A stretch of 59,488 bases of DNA, from positions 1 through 59,488 of the forward strand of contig JAAMPI010000149.1 in assembly GCA_013054445.1 (NCBI GenBank). Reading direction: 5' to 3'. The translations under genes and the position numbers were made by a program. How positions within the stretch are numbered: position 1 is the stretch's first letter; each line of letters begins with the position of its first letter. The DNA is from Cudoniella acicularis (Eukaryota > Ascomycota > Leotiomycetes > Helotiales > Helotiaceae). Positions 12,580 to 22,810 of this stretch are shown in pieces. The notes beneath the pieces were generated by a model, which searched no databases, was not told the origin of the DNA, and saw only the letters and a list, made by a program, of their open reading frames with translations.

Positions 12580-14385
12580 TTATATTTTGACCTCCACCTC
12601 TGGCTTCCTCGACTTGAACACGATATTCTGTTTAGAATTTGGGGATCTTCCAGTTCCATTAATAACGTGTTGTACTGTTTTCTGGCCTTCAGGTAATTTC
12701 CAATCATAATACATCAGCATGTGTGCCAACAACAGTTTGATCTCATTTGAGGCAAAAAATCGCCCTGGACAAGCATGATGTCCATGACCAAAAACGGTGA
12801 ACTCTGAGCTTGTGGTGACGAATTGATGCTTGTTTTCACTCCCAGGGGCATTACGGAGTATGAGAAAACGGTAGCCGTTGAATTTGGTGGGATCGCTGTA
12901 GAGATTTGGGTCGGACATTGGGACAGGGCCGACGGAAATGAAGGCGTTTTTAGGGATAAGGTTTCCGTCGCTGAGGGTGATGTTGGTTTTGGCCTCGCGA
13001 GGCATGTTGACTTCAGCCCTATTAGTATATGAAGGGTATTTATCTGGGAGGTGAGCTTACGGATGCTGTGAGGATGAAGTCGCATGCTTTCTTTCAAGAC
13101 ACTGTCCATAAGCTTCAACTTGAACAGAGTACTTTTCTCCCATTTCCCTTCCTGCTCAAATACAGTCTTTATCTCTTCCCTCAACGCATCGATATACTCC
13201 GGATTCTCGACCAAATCAAACATCGCAAATCCGACCGTGTTGGTGGTTGTGTGGATGGAAGCCATAGCCAAAGATAATTCAGCATTGACATAATTGAACT
13301 GTCGGCCTTTTGCAGCAGCCGTGAACCAGTCCACGGAATCAAGGACTTTTCTTCGAGGTTTTCCTCCATTTTCAGCAAGTTCCTTTCGTCGTTTTTCCAC
13401 CTCTGGGGTGATAAAACTTTTGGCCAGTTTCACCTCGTCCCGAATTTTGCGGCACTGGGGCATAAACCAATGCACCAGTGGTCGGAGAATCGCAGGCCAT
13501 TCGTTGAGAGCTTTGGCAGCCATGAATACATCCACTGTGTACATTACTGAGATGTGTTGCCATTCTGGGTTGTCCATGAATTTCTCTCCCAAGAAAACCA
13601 GTGCGGTAAGACGAGCGACAGATTTCAGAAGATTTGGCGTCAAGACGGCTTCTTTCCATTCTGTTTGGGTCAGTAAAATCGTTATTCAAACAACCTGGGC
13701 TGTTCCAAAACTTACCCGGAGCTTGACCCCAAATTAAATTCAAAGTATTAGGAGTTTCCTTTGCCATAGGCTCGACAGTGAGAGCTGAGATCGATGTAAG
13801 TTTTAAGTTGATTTATGAAAACTTGGAAATGTACCAAGAGCCTGAGTAAGCTGTGTTCTAACAGCATCTTGAAAAATTATCTCATCGGTTGGTGTGTCAA
13901 AGCTAAATCCGTCGAATCCAGGATACGAAGAGAAAAATTCCTGGAAGAAAGTAAGCTGGTATTCTCTGAGAGGGTGGATTGGAAATATTTACCCTTGCGA
14001 CGAAGCTGTGGAAGTCCAAGCGGCTGTCATTTTTAATTTCATCGACATACTTTGATGGCAGAACTAGTCGAGGTCTACTCTTGTCGTTCACACGAAACGG
14101 TTGTCCTTTTGCCTAAAATTATATTAGCTGAATAAACCTTATCAGCTCAATTCCGGAATTGTGTACCATGGCGGCGCCATTATTCACGACAGTAGCAGCA
14201 TCTTCTGTGAACTGCTTCTTTGCTGCTGCGTCCCATTTTCTGTTGATGATTGGGTACCTTGACAGCGCTTTTGCTAGGCGGAGACCACTGATTACTTTGA
14301 GAAGGTAAGGGACTGAAAGTGAAATCAGTACAATGCTGGCAGCAAAATAGAGCTTGGAGCCATCGAGCTCGATTTGGTTCAACAT
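12580..14385 (-). CDS. Cytochrome P450, fungal secondary-metabolism type
   Basis: Six exons: 14167..14385, 13993..14112, 13835..13940, 13716..13784, 13061..13660 and 12580..13010; introns are 50-55 bp; 514 aa. An N-terminal membrane anchor lies at about residues 12-32. The I-helix threonine motif ASIHTTTNT is near 305-313, the K-helix ExxR (ESMR) is at 362-365, a YRF triad motif is near 417, and the haem loop FGHGHHACPGRFFA spans 445-458 with Cys452 as axial ligand. The last intron skips an AG adjacent to the TACTAAT branch and uses the next AG. It looks like the ent-kaurene-oxidase-like fungal monooxygenases; the substrate is unknown. It is head-to-head with an SDR, suggesting a shared small-molecule pathway (inference). 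Confidence 0.92.
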
Positions 14386-15631
14386 TTGGTCATGCGTTGG
14401 TGGGGAGAACTGAAAAAACAGGTTTTAGGGGTAGTTAGTGAAGGCCGAAGCTAATATGAAATTGAATTCGTTCCATCTCTGGGAGTGCCGTTTTCTTATA
14501 GAGTTAATTTTCCGGTGGCGGGTTTACCACGCCGAAGATACGATTTACGATTGCGATGCATGCTAGGACAAGGTGAGCTCGCCGCGATTCGCTAAAATAC
14601 CCTGAAAAAAATAGCCCTTCTTGAGAAGGGGGAAACAAATGAGTGTTTCGGGAGCAGCCTAGGCCACCCGATAGGGCGGGTACAAAGTATTTCGCAGACA
14701 GTGCACGTTGGAAGAATATTGCGAGTAAGAGAAGGATTCCGGAGGCTGCTTGTGAGTCACGCCAGCATGATCAACATGATAACGCGTAAAAACCTGAAAT
14801 TAGTTCGAGGGGCACTAGTCCTTGTAAAGTCGGCTATTTTCAGACATAGGGGTGGCTGGAGATTAGAGACGTTTTGCCCTCATCTTTTTACCAATCATCC
14901 GTGAAGATTATGGGAATTTGACTTTAAAGGGTTTAAGATTTGCCTCCTGGAGGTTGGAGTGGCGTCAACTGCAAGAAACCGAAAATTATTCGGGAAAATC
15001 CGAACTTTAAGAGGCTTGGAGACTTGGAGTTGCTGTTTTGGTTACTGTTGCAACCTCAAAAGTGCGAGTACGAAGCCGAATGCGAGGGAATTTACCCCTA
15101 ACTATTTTAAGCAGATGGGTGATACCCCCTGCAGAAACTCCACAACTAAAAGGACTGTTTCTGGATGGCCAAACCACCTTGGTTTGCCACTCCATCTGGG
15201 GAAAGAAGGAGAGAGTTTTGCCAAGGCGAGTTCTCTCTTACTGCTGTTGATCCGAGGAAAGCATGGCTTCTCTTATGTTCGCAATCGCACTCCTCGTTTT
15301 CGAGTCTGAAGCCAATACTTATTGCTCCGGGGTACTGCTGTTTTGAATGGATATTCACAAGATACCCCTCGGAATATTTTCTCGTTCGGAACGAGGTGCC
15401 GTGGTTGTAATGCAAGCCACAACGATCCATTTTGACATCCATGCACTCGCACTCAATCCTTACACAATACTACGAGCTTGATCTTGAAAGATCATATATT
15501 CAATCATTTCCTCAGATAAAATTTGGCAGTCATCACTTCTTAAATTTCTATAAATCAATACGAATCATCTTCTAAGACGACAAAAACAATATTTCACTTC
15601 AACGTTTCTTCAATATTCAATCACTTACACT
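14386..15631. promoter_or_regulatory. Divergent promoter region, P450 / SDR
   Basis: 1.25 kb separating the P450 start (minus) from the SDR start (plus). No ORF in it looks real. A TATAAA lies at 15549..15554, about 78 bp before the SDR ATG, and is the best core-promoter candidate. Open frames near 14959-15410 overlap on both strands and have no family signature. Confidence 0.45.
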
Positions 15632-16657
15632 ATGGAAGGAAAGTTCATCGCAATTACAGGTGCAGGTTCTGGAATTGGAAGAGGAACTGCCATCCGTTGC
15701 GCAGAGCTTGGAGCTGCAGGGCTCTCTCTTTGTGATGTAAATCTTGAAGGCCTGGAAGCTTCAGAGCAAATGATGTTAGTTTTAACTTCCGAAAATGATT
15801 CTGTGGGCAACGCTAATCGAATACTAGTGTTGAAAATTATAAGTGTAATGTGTTGATAATGCAAGTTGACGTGGCCAAGAAGGACGAGGTTGACGAATGG
15901 ATCCAGTTCACAGTCACCGAGTTTGGCAGTCTAGATGGTGCCGCAAATGTCGCTGGCCTTTCAAGACGGAAACCCGATACCACAACTGCAAATATTGTGA
16001 GTAGTTCTGAACATTGAACAGCTTTTTTAGTTGCATATTTCATTAGTTTTAAGTTTCAATAAGCTGACCTAACCTAAAGGTTGAAGAGGATTGGAATGTT
16101 ACGATAGGGGTAAATCTCACAGGAGTCATGCACTGCATGCGATCGCAACTTCAGCACATTGCTAGACCTGGCGGGTCAATCGTCAATGTGTCAAGCGGAG
16201 CTGGCATGAAAGGTGTTGCTGGAATGCCTTCATATTCTGCTTCAAAATGGGGAATCAGGGGCTTGACGAAGACCGCTGCTGCTGAGTTTGGTCCTGAGGG
16301 GATTCGGATTAATACCTTGATACCGTAAGCTTTTTTATCACCGAAAATCTAACTGACTATGGTAAAAAGACTAACCAAAATGTTTTCAGGGGACCAATTG
16401 CGACAGGAGATAATTTTGATAAAGCGGTTGCTGCAGGACTTGTTGATCCTGAGAAGATAGCTGCAGCTACTGTTTTGAAGAGAATGGGAAGAACAGAAGA
16501 AGTTGCGAAAGTGATAGCTTTCTTGTTGAGCGATGATGCATCTTATGTCACCGGAGGTAACCAAATCCCCCCCAACCAGATCTTGAGACACAATGTGAAT
16601 TGGACTGACATTATTTTAGCTGATATTCCTGTTGATGGCGGTGCTTCGGGAGTCTAA
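15632..16657 (+). CDS. Short-chain dehydrogenase/reductase (classical SDR)
   Basis: Five exons: 15632..15774, 15828..15996, 16080..16324, 16390..16556 and 16620..16657; introns are 53, 83, 65 and 63 bp; 253 aa. It is a Rossmann-fold NAD(P)(H) oxidoreductase. The cofactor motif TGAGSGIG is at residues 9-16, the Asp after the second strand (LCDVN) suggests an NAD(H) preference, ANVAG replaces NNAG, the catalytic Ser is in NVSSG (142/143), and YSASK is at 156-160. The C-terminus IPVDGGASGV is typical of the family. Substrate unknown. It is divergently paired with the P450, so a joint oxidation/reduction role is possible. Confidence 0.92.
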
Positions 16658-16811
16658 AGGATAATATCTCAAATGAAATAGCCACTAGGTAAAATATAGA
16701 AAGATGACTTCCAAGCTACCTGGCGCTCGAGTGACATAAAAAGTTGAGGGAAGTGTTCTTGCAAAAAGTCTGGAAAGGTGACTTCTTCATTTTTTCTCCA
16801 GAATTTCTCAT
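16658..16811. terminator. Convergent 3' region, SDR / GH43
   Basis: 154 bp between two converging stop codons. It must hold both 3' UTRs and polyadenylation sites. No hairpin terminator is expected in a fungus and none was seen. Confidence 0.4.
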
Positions 16812-17960
16812 CTACCCCCATTTCGCCTTTAAAGCATCGTACTTGTCTTTTGTCAACGCAATGACAGATCCGTGCCTTAAATTCGTTGGGAAATTCGTCC
16901 GATCGGCATCCTGCCATGCATTCGCATTCAGATTCGTGGAAGTAAATGGTCGATATCCGTCACCCCCATAATAATCCAACAGTAAGTTTACCTTTCCGGC
17001 TACAGTATTATCCATGTAAGCATATGGGCCTTCCACTCCTGAATGAATCATTGCATTGGCACCTCCCGGTCTCGTCCATGTTCCAAAAAGACCAGTGTCA
17101 GAACGTTCCATGTAGACATATTTCGCAGTTTCGTTTTTGATGAAGCGTGCGAAGCTGTTATCACCGAGCTTCAGGATATCCAAGTCGATGATGGAGGATG
17201 GCGATTCGTTGATATATGTTTCGGGTGCAGTGAAGCTTTTGAAGTCACTCGTGTGAGCGTAGCGCATTACGCTTGCTCCTGGATTTCCGGTATGTTTCGT
17301 ATCAGAGGAAGAATACTGAAATGCTGATCAGGATAATGAAGGTTCACAATGAAGAAGTGGTACGTACGAATTTGGATGCCCAATGAACAAGGTATTGGCT
17401 TTTACTGGGATCCCAGATTGCGTCTGGTGCCCATACCATCCCTGCAGTATCGCCTTCAACCTTTACCAGTCGCTCACTTCCCAAATTGATCATATCTGTG
17501 CTCTCCCAAACAAAGATGCCAAGTGAGCCTTTGCGCTGCGATGCATCCCAAGTAGTCTGAAGCTCTGTTAGCAACCAAATTTTACAATTTACTCATGTCG
17601 AATGCATTGCTTTTGGTATCTTACTTTACCGATGTCTAGATCTGTTCCAATTATGTACCACTTCTTTCCAGCTTCATCTCCCGCTCCGTTGATGATAGCT
17701 GGATCGCGGACCCCTCCGGTTCCTAGCGTAGGTTTGAGAATCGGTTGGCCGCTTTTCAGTGCCTTGAACGAGAATGCATTGTTCCCATCGCTCAAGTAAA
17801 AATAAATATTCGGCGCGCTTCCAAGAAAGAAAACTCCAAGATATCCTACGAGGCTTGTATCGGCACGAGTCGCAAGATCCGTCGAAGAGCTAGGTTCCGT
17901 TGGGAGTGCCGAAATGATTGCCGCTGCGAGGACGGCATGGAGTAAATTCAAAATCCTCAT
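16812..17960 (-). CDS. Secreted glycoside hydrolase family 43-like protein
   Basis: Three exons: 17625..17960, 17368..17556 and 16812..17315, introns 68 and 52 bp, 342 aa. A signal peptide is evident (MRILNLLHAVLAAAIISALP), so it probably acts outside the cell on plant or fungal arabinan/galactan-type glycans. Five-bladed propeller signatures: GGVRDPAI (Asp86, general-base candidate), WAPDAIWD (154-161), IDLDIL (Asp219 region, pKa modulator candidate) and GVEGPYAY with Glu269 as the proton-donor candidate. The upstream Met at 18080 is open but would bury the signal peptide, so 17960 is chosen. Substrate specificity cannot be read from sequence alone. Confidence 0.88.
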
Positions 17961-19486
17961 AATTTTATGGAGCGGCCGAACAGCTAGACATGGAGAGGAA
18001 ATTTTTGGAAAATGTTTTGATGGGAAGGAAAGTCGGAAAAAGCAATTAATCACCATAGACTGTTCAGTGTCGACATGCATCCGAGGCTCAATACCCCGGA
18101 GCGAGAAGCGCTGTACTGTTCAGAACATTCTGCTCGTGGATCATTTCAATCCAATTGATTTGCCTGAAAAGAATTGAATTCAATTAAGAGCACCTGAGCT
18201 TCAAATTAACATGAGAGCTGCGGTTTCCCGGATGCCGAGAAGGATAAATACAGAAACCTTGCAAAAGCCGGCCGAGCCGATCCGGTTTGGAATTAATTAT
18301 TTGGGGTAATAGTCATTGAGTTAAAGCAACGCACTTTCCTTTCAAGTCGGTCGCATCACATTTACATTCACAAACCCCGCAGCTGCAAATGAGATTAGCG
18401 AGAACATTCAGGGGGAAGGAACTACTTGCAAAGTGGCCCGTGCATAGTAAACAATCCCTTCCCCTCAACACCCAAATCTTCCGGACACTCCTAAAGTTGC
18501 AAAAATTTGCCAATTTACGATAGCCATCCCTTTGTTCATTTACATACCATCATTGTTTTTCTCCTGTATTTATGTCATCCAGCATATCTTGTGAAGTGTT
18601 GTTGGGAATCTTCGGTTTTAGTTAGGTGCATCATAAAATAAATTCGGCATGTGTGTAATGATTGTCATTGATTGACTCCCCCTTACTACTCGAGTGTTAA
18701 TTTCTTTGCCCTCTTTACCAGGCCATTTACCCCACTATCCTTCCTGTTAGGATCCTTAGAGGCCGGTGCGGACTTTTCGCATACTTGACAAAGACCCTTT
18801 TCCAGCTTCTCAAAGCATGTACTGTTGCACACTAGTACTCCTCGGTGTATCGGACAGACTCAAAAATGATTAATCGTGATATGTTGGCATTGGCCGTACC
18901 AGACGGCTATTGAGTGACCCATTCCAGACCTTTCGTTTCTCGAAAAGATTAGTTGTTTTCTATCTATCAGTGGGTCAAGTACCGCCTTGAATGGAGTACT
19001 TCACCAAAAGTCTCAAAGAATAACATCTCAGAGGAAATGCTACCGGTTTAAATGCCGAATAGTGTCTTTGTATGAGGTCTCACAAAGAAGAAAGGCCGTG
19101 AAAAGAAATGTGTGAAAGAAGTGAAGAAAGAAAGCAAACAATAGGCTTTGTCTTTGCTAAAGTCCTCGTAACCTTTAGGACTCTTGAAAAGGTGGGCCCT
19201 TCCAGTTAGCATTGTCTTTTATGAGCATTCAACACAAAGAAGAACCACAAGATGTTTGTCTGGTGAGGAATTCTCCATCTGCTTCAGTCAGAAGTGCAAT
19301 ATGGTCATCCTGTTCTGAAAACAAAACCACCCAAAAATTTATATTTCCAGGGACGTGTAAGGCCCCAAAATCCTCATCTTCTCTACAAATCATCGAGCCT
19401 TCTTTTCTAGCAACCATCGCCCAATCGAAAGTATCCAAAAACTCGACAAGAATTACTTCAAGAAAAGAATTTATTAACCAAGCACC
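17961..19486. other. Intergenic, no gene seen
   Basis: 1.53 kb from the GH43 start to the first Ser/Tyr-rich gene. It contains the promoters of both. The open frames at 18313..18513 (-) and 19212..19640 (+) show no motif; the latter overlaps the next gene out of frame. Confidence 0.5.
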
Positions 19487-20314
19487 ATGTCTGGATATTA
19501 TCCTGGCCGTCAGACTTTCTCAACCGGAGCTTCCGACAGAGAGAACGACCGAATTCCTTGTCAGCCAATGCCTTGGAATCACTTCCAGAGCAGCACGACA
19601 CGTGGAGAGCTTAGAAGCTTCTTTATTTCCCAAGGAATAAATCCAGAAATTGTCGATCGCGAGTTGGAGAAAGAGTTTTCAGCCAATGCATGTCGACAAG
19701 CTACTTCCCAACCTGAATATGGACCAGCTCCAACATACGAGGACGTTGATGCAGACTCTCCAGGTGGATATGATTCTTACCCACCTCGTGCTCCATCACC
19801 ACCTTCGGAAGCTCCAGGGTTCTCAATGAAAGATGAATACCCCACCCAGTGCCCGAGATGTTCCCGTCGAGAACGCCCTGCCGAAAGGGTTTTTGAATAC
19901 TCTCATGTTCGTCCACCAACCTCCAGCCGCACTTACTATGAAGATCGAAATCCCTTTGCACCTGCATCTCCACCCTTGGGGAGATATTCTTCCTATTCGA
20001 GAAGTTACGAGGATAGGTATAGCGACCAGTCGCCATATGAACGAGGTGCTTCTTCGCACGAAAGAAAACCTAGGTCTTCCTATTCAAGAGACTACAATGA
20101 TAGATACAGTGACCACACATCATATGGACGAGGTAGTTCATCATACAAAAGAGAATCTCGACCATCTTACTCTGGAAGAGGCTCAGATAATGGGTACTCT
20201 AGTAACCCCACTCGTGAGCGATATATCCGCGAGCTGGTGGAAGAGACTGGTGCGAGCAGAGAATCCGTGGAACGAATCTGGGGACGAGTCGAACGCGACA
20301 TACGCGGATACTAA
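19487..20314 (+). CDS. Unrecognised Ser/Tyr/Arg-rich protein A with two helical-hairpin motifs
   Basis: Intronless, 275 aa, family not recognised. An N-terminal motif (RGELRSFFISQGINPEIVDR, about residues 39-58) and a C-terminal motif (RERYIRELVEETGASRESVE, about 245-264) resemble each other: a short helix, a G-[IA]-[NS] turn and a second charged helix. Between them is a disordered, Pro/Ser/Tyr/Arg-rich region with a CPRC pair (CPRCSRR) and two tandem 29-residue repeats (DNA 19988..20074 and 20075..20161). No signal peptide or membrane segment is seen. Genes B (21482) and C (about 22811) nearby share composition and the C-terminal motif, so this looks like a local family. The Met at 19487 follows a CACCATG context. 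RNA or protein binding by the SYR region is only a guess. Confidence 0.75.
   Translation: MSGYYPGRQTFSTGASDRENDRIPCQPMPWNHFQSSTTRGELRSFFISQGINPEIVDRELEKEFSANACRQATSQPEYGPAPTYEDVDADSPGGYDSYPPRAPSPPSEAPGFSMKDEYPTQCPRCSRRERPAERVFEYSHVRPPTSSRTYYEDRNPFAPASPPLGRYSSYSRSYEDRYSDQSPYERGASSHERKPRSSYSRDYNDRYSDHTSYGRGSSSYKRESRPSYSGRGSDNGYSSNPTRERYIRELVEETGASRESVERIWGRVERDIRGY
19988..20161 (+). repeat. Two 87-bp tandem coding repeats in gene A
   Basis: Unit 1 (19988..20074) and unit 2 (20075..20161) each encode 29 residues of pattern SSYSR-Y-DRYSD--Y-RG-SS--R--R. The copies differ at many silent and replacement positions, so the duplication is not recent. A partial third unit (PSYSGRG) follows. Confidence 0.8.
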
Positions 20315-21003
20315 GCTCATCTCATGATGCCCATACTTTCTTACGTTTCTCGATTCATGCCTCGTTCTCAGATTCGGTGGTAAATGAGATTGCTCCTCCT
20401 GCAACCAATTGGTGGCTAGTCTCTGTTTAAACCTCAAATAGAATAATTATTTTCTTGAAAACTATGTATATCTCCCAAACCTCCCGGTGAAATCTTCTAA
20501 TCTATGTGAACAAACTAAATACAAGGAATTTTTGAAACCGAAGAGTAGCGTAATCATTGTAAAAACCTACCTAGTATTAAAGCTAAAGAATTTTGAAGGA
20601 CGGAGAACAGTGTAAATACTGTAAAACACTGCGTAACTATCGCACGCATCGTACCAAAAGGGAGGCATCACGTGCTTTCGTGCAAAAACATTCCAAATGT
20701 TAAACCACTTTCAGATAAGCTAGCATAGAATGCCAAAACTTCCTAATTCTCATAAAAGCCTAATATGTTGTGACCTATTCTGGGTAAAATAATAATTATT
20801 AGTTATTTTATTACGTTGAAGTGTTTTTGCTCGTTTCGCTTAGATACTAGTTGACGGTGCGTGGGATATGTCAATCACGACCACTTTAATGATTCAATTA
20901 TCTCTGGATTTTTGGAAAGTACTGAGATATGGCTGGATCAACTCTATCACTGAGTCACAAGCACATTAAGCCCGTGACAACACAACCTTAACGAGCCTGG
21001 CTA
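20315..21003. other. Intergenic, 3' flank of gene A
   Basis: About 690 bp, AT-rich, no reading frame of note. It ends at the left terminal inverted repeat of the MITE. Confidence 0.4.
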
Positions 21004-21254
21004 CAGGAGTCTGTATCTTATAGGACATTTTTAAGCGATTTTCAGGCTTCGCGACCCCACCTTTAGGCTTCTAAAAGCTAGACTTATCGCGATCACTTTA
21101 AAATTATAAAATAACTGTAAATAATTATAGTTTATGATATAAATAATCGCTATTTTTAGAAGGTAAAGATACTAACTATTAACTATGTTTTTAAAGTTTT
21201 CGATTTTCGATTTTCGATTTACTAGTAAAATGCCCTATAAGATACAGACTTCTG
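21004..21254. mobile_element. 251-bp MITE with 28-bp terminal inverted repeats
   Basis: The left end (21004..21031) starts CAGGAGTCTGTATCTTATAG and the right end (21227..21254), read in reverse complement, starts CAGAAGTCTGTATCTTATAG; the 28-bp repeats differ at two positions. The interior is AT-rich and non-coding, with three copies of CGATTTT near 21200. Flanks are TA on the left and CA on the right, compatible with a TA target duplication with one changed base, as for Tc1/mariner-type MITEs. The family cannot be named. Confidence 0.75.
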
Positions 21255-21300
21255 CAGCTGGGCTTGTAACTTGATTCATGAATTTTTCTAATTTTCTATC

Positions 21301-21309
21301 TATATAAAG
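21301..21309 (+). promoter_or_regulatory. Candidate TATA box of gene B
   Basis: TATATAAAG lies about 175 bp upstream of the gene B ATG (21482) and shortly after the MITE right end. A CT/AC-rich leader lies between. No direct evidence of use. Confidence 0.35.
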
Positions 21310-21481
21310 CGAACTTAACGTCACTTCAATAACTCTTTTGTTAAATGCTGAACACAAAAAGAGCCTTCTCTACCAATATCTGGCCTAAGAAATCGGCGAG
21401 AAAGTTCTCAACAGGCGTTGAAACGGACTTCACGTCAAGAATCACGTCATTCATGTACTATTTAGCATAGAAGCAAGCAAA

Positions 21482-22215
21482 ATGGCACCTCAAACTCCAG
21501 ATTTCAAATTTATTCCCTCATCAAATTTTTCAGAAACTATTGATATACTGAAACAAGAAATAGCTCGGCTTCGCGAGGCATGGGTGCAGAGAGAGATAGG
21601 GGAAGGAATTTCTCGAGCAGAGGCGAAGGCTCTTGTTGACAGGTGAATTTGCAGAACCCGGGAAGAATCCAGCGAAGAGCCCAGTGAAAAAGAATTCCTC
21701 GATCACCCACAGATTTTCAGAGCCCGTGATGGATCTATTAACGCAAGAAGGCTGCCGTATCCAAGTGGAACCTCCTCCTCTCCTCGGCACTACAGTGGCA
21801 GTGACTACTACACCGGCGGAAGTTCGAACTATTCTATCTTCACTAACCGCGAGCCAAGATTTGACACTGTATCCGCTTTCCAAAACCGAGCTTCACATAG
21901 CCAACAGACTTTCAATCGTCAGGCCTCACCCAAACCTCCATATTTTAGTGGTGAACCTCGAGACAGCCGTTCATATTACGACGCGGGAACGTCATACAAC
22001 CGCCCGTCAGTCAGTAGTCAATACCGGTATCGGCGACCTGCTAATGGTGAAGGATACCCATCTAGCGTCAGATATCCCACTACACTTACCACAACCACGA
22101 TTTTCGCGAGAGAACCATCCTGAGTTTCATGAAGGCGGGTCTTTCTCAAGGAAAAGCTGAAACTGAGTTCGAGAAACTCTTCCGAGACTTGCGAATTTAT
22201 CCCGAGCCATCCTGA
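21482..22215 (+). CDS. Unrecognised Ser/Tyr/Arg-rich protein B (paralogue of A)
   Basis: Three exons by splice signals: 21482..21642, 21721..22009 and 22066..22215 (199 aa). Intron 1 (78 bp) is GTGAAT...TTTTCAG; intron 2 (56 bp) is GTCAGT with TGCTAAT branch and CTAG. Without splicing the frame meets a TGA at 21644 and a frame change near 22065. The N-terminus has a helical segment (ETIDILKQEIARLREAWVQR), the middle is Ser/Tyr/Arg/Pro-rich, and the C-terminus RERTILSFMKAGLSQGKAET aligns with the end of gene A. That the spliced frame restores this shared motif supports the model. Function unknown. Confidence 0.6.
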
Positions 22216-22810
22216 GCCTGGGGAAACCCCCCCTCCTGAGTCCGCCGCCTACAAAAACTAGAGGCCGTGCCTTACCATAGTCTTGATTGAGAAATTGAAC
22301 ACTTTTTAGTAGCAATTTATGTAGAAGTTAGGATTTCTGCAAATAAACAGAATTATTTTCTCGTTGTCTGAAATAATTGCTTCGATTGGACTTGAGGCTT
22401 TTAATGAACCGACGGGAAATGTTTGTGCAATCAACATGTTTCAGAGAAATACTCTAAGTTCCGGCTAGCTTTAACTTCAAACATCACTAGATTTGGGGAG
22501 CTCAGAGTAATCTCAAGGTACCACTGTAAATAATTCAGCCTTATTCAGAGCTTATGAATGCCACAGTGACGGGGCACTTGGCCCTCGCGATTTACGAAAT
22601 CTTCCATTTTCCCCCATAAAAGGAGCATTTCAACACCGCCCGTAACAACGATTTTATTGCGATAACCAACAAACTGTTCTGACTTCATCTTTCTCCATCC
22701 CACGAAAGAGTCAAAATACACGAACGGACATTGTAAGATTCCAACTCTCCACAAAAACTCGAAGACTCTTTTCCTGACTGACACAGCTAGAACTACTACC
22801 ACGATTCGAA
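22216..22810. other. Intergenic between genes B and C
   Basis: About 600 bp, no convincing ORF. CATAAAAGG at about 22615 is a TATA-like element for gene C. A possible acceptor (CTGACTGACACAG, ending about 22786) could mark an unseen first exon of gene C. Confidence 0.35.

Noticed and set aside
13019..13060. 42-bp version of the last P450 intron ending at CTAATAG
   Set aside because: It leaves the frame wrong and the AG touches the branch site; using the next AG (intron 13011..13060) gives the conserved sequence.
19212..19640. 142-codon plus-strand frame overlapping the gene A start
   Set aside because: Ends inside gene A in another frame; no motif.
21643..21654. 12-bp intron to bypass the TGA in gene B
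   Set aside because: Too short to splice; a 78-bp GTGAAT...TTTTCAG intron solves the frame.
21633..22160. 175-codon plus-strand frame overlapping gene B
   Set aside because: Wrong frame; the spliced frame restores the family composition and motif.
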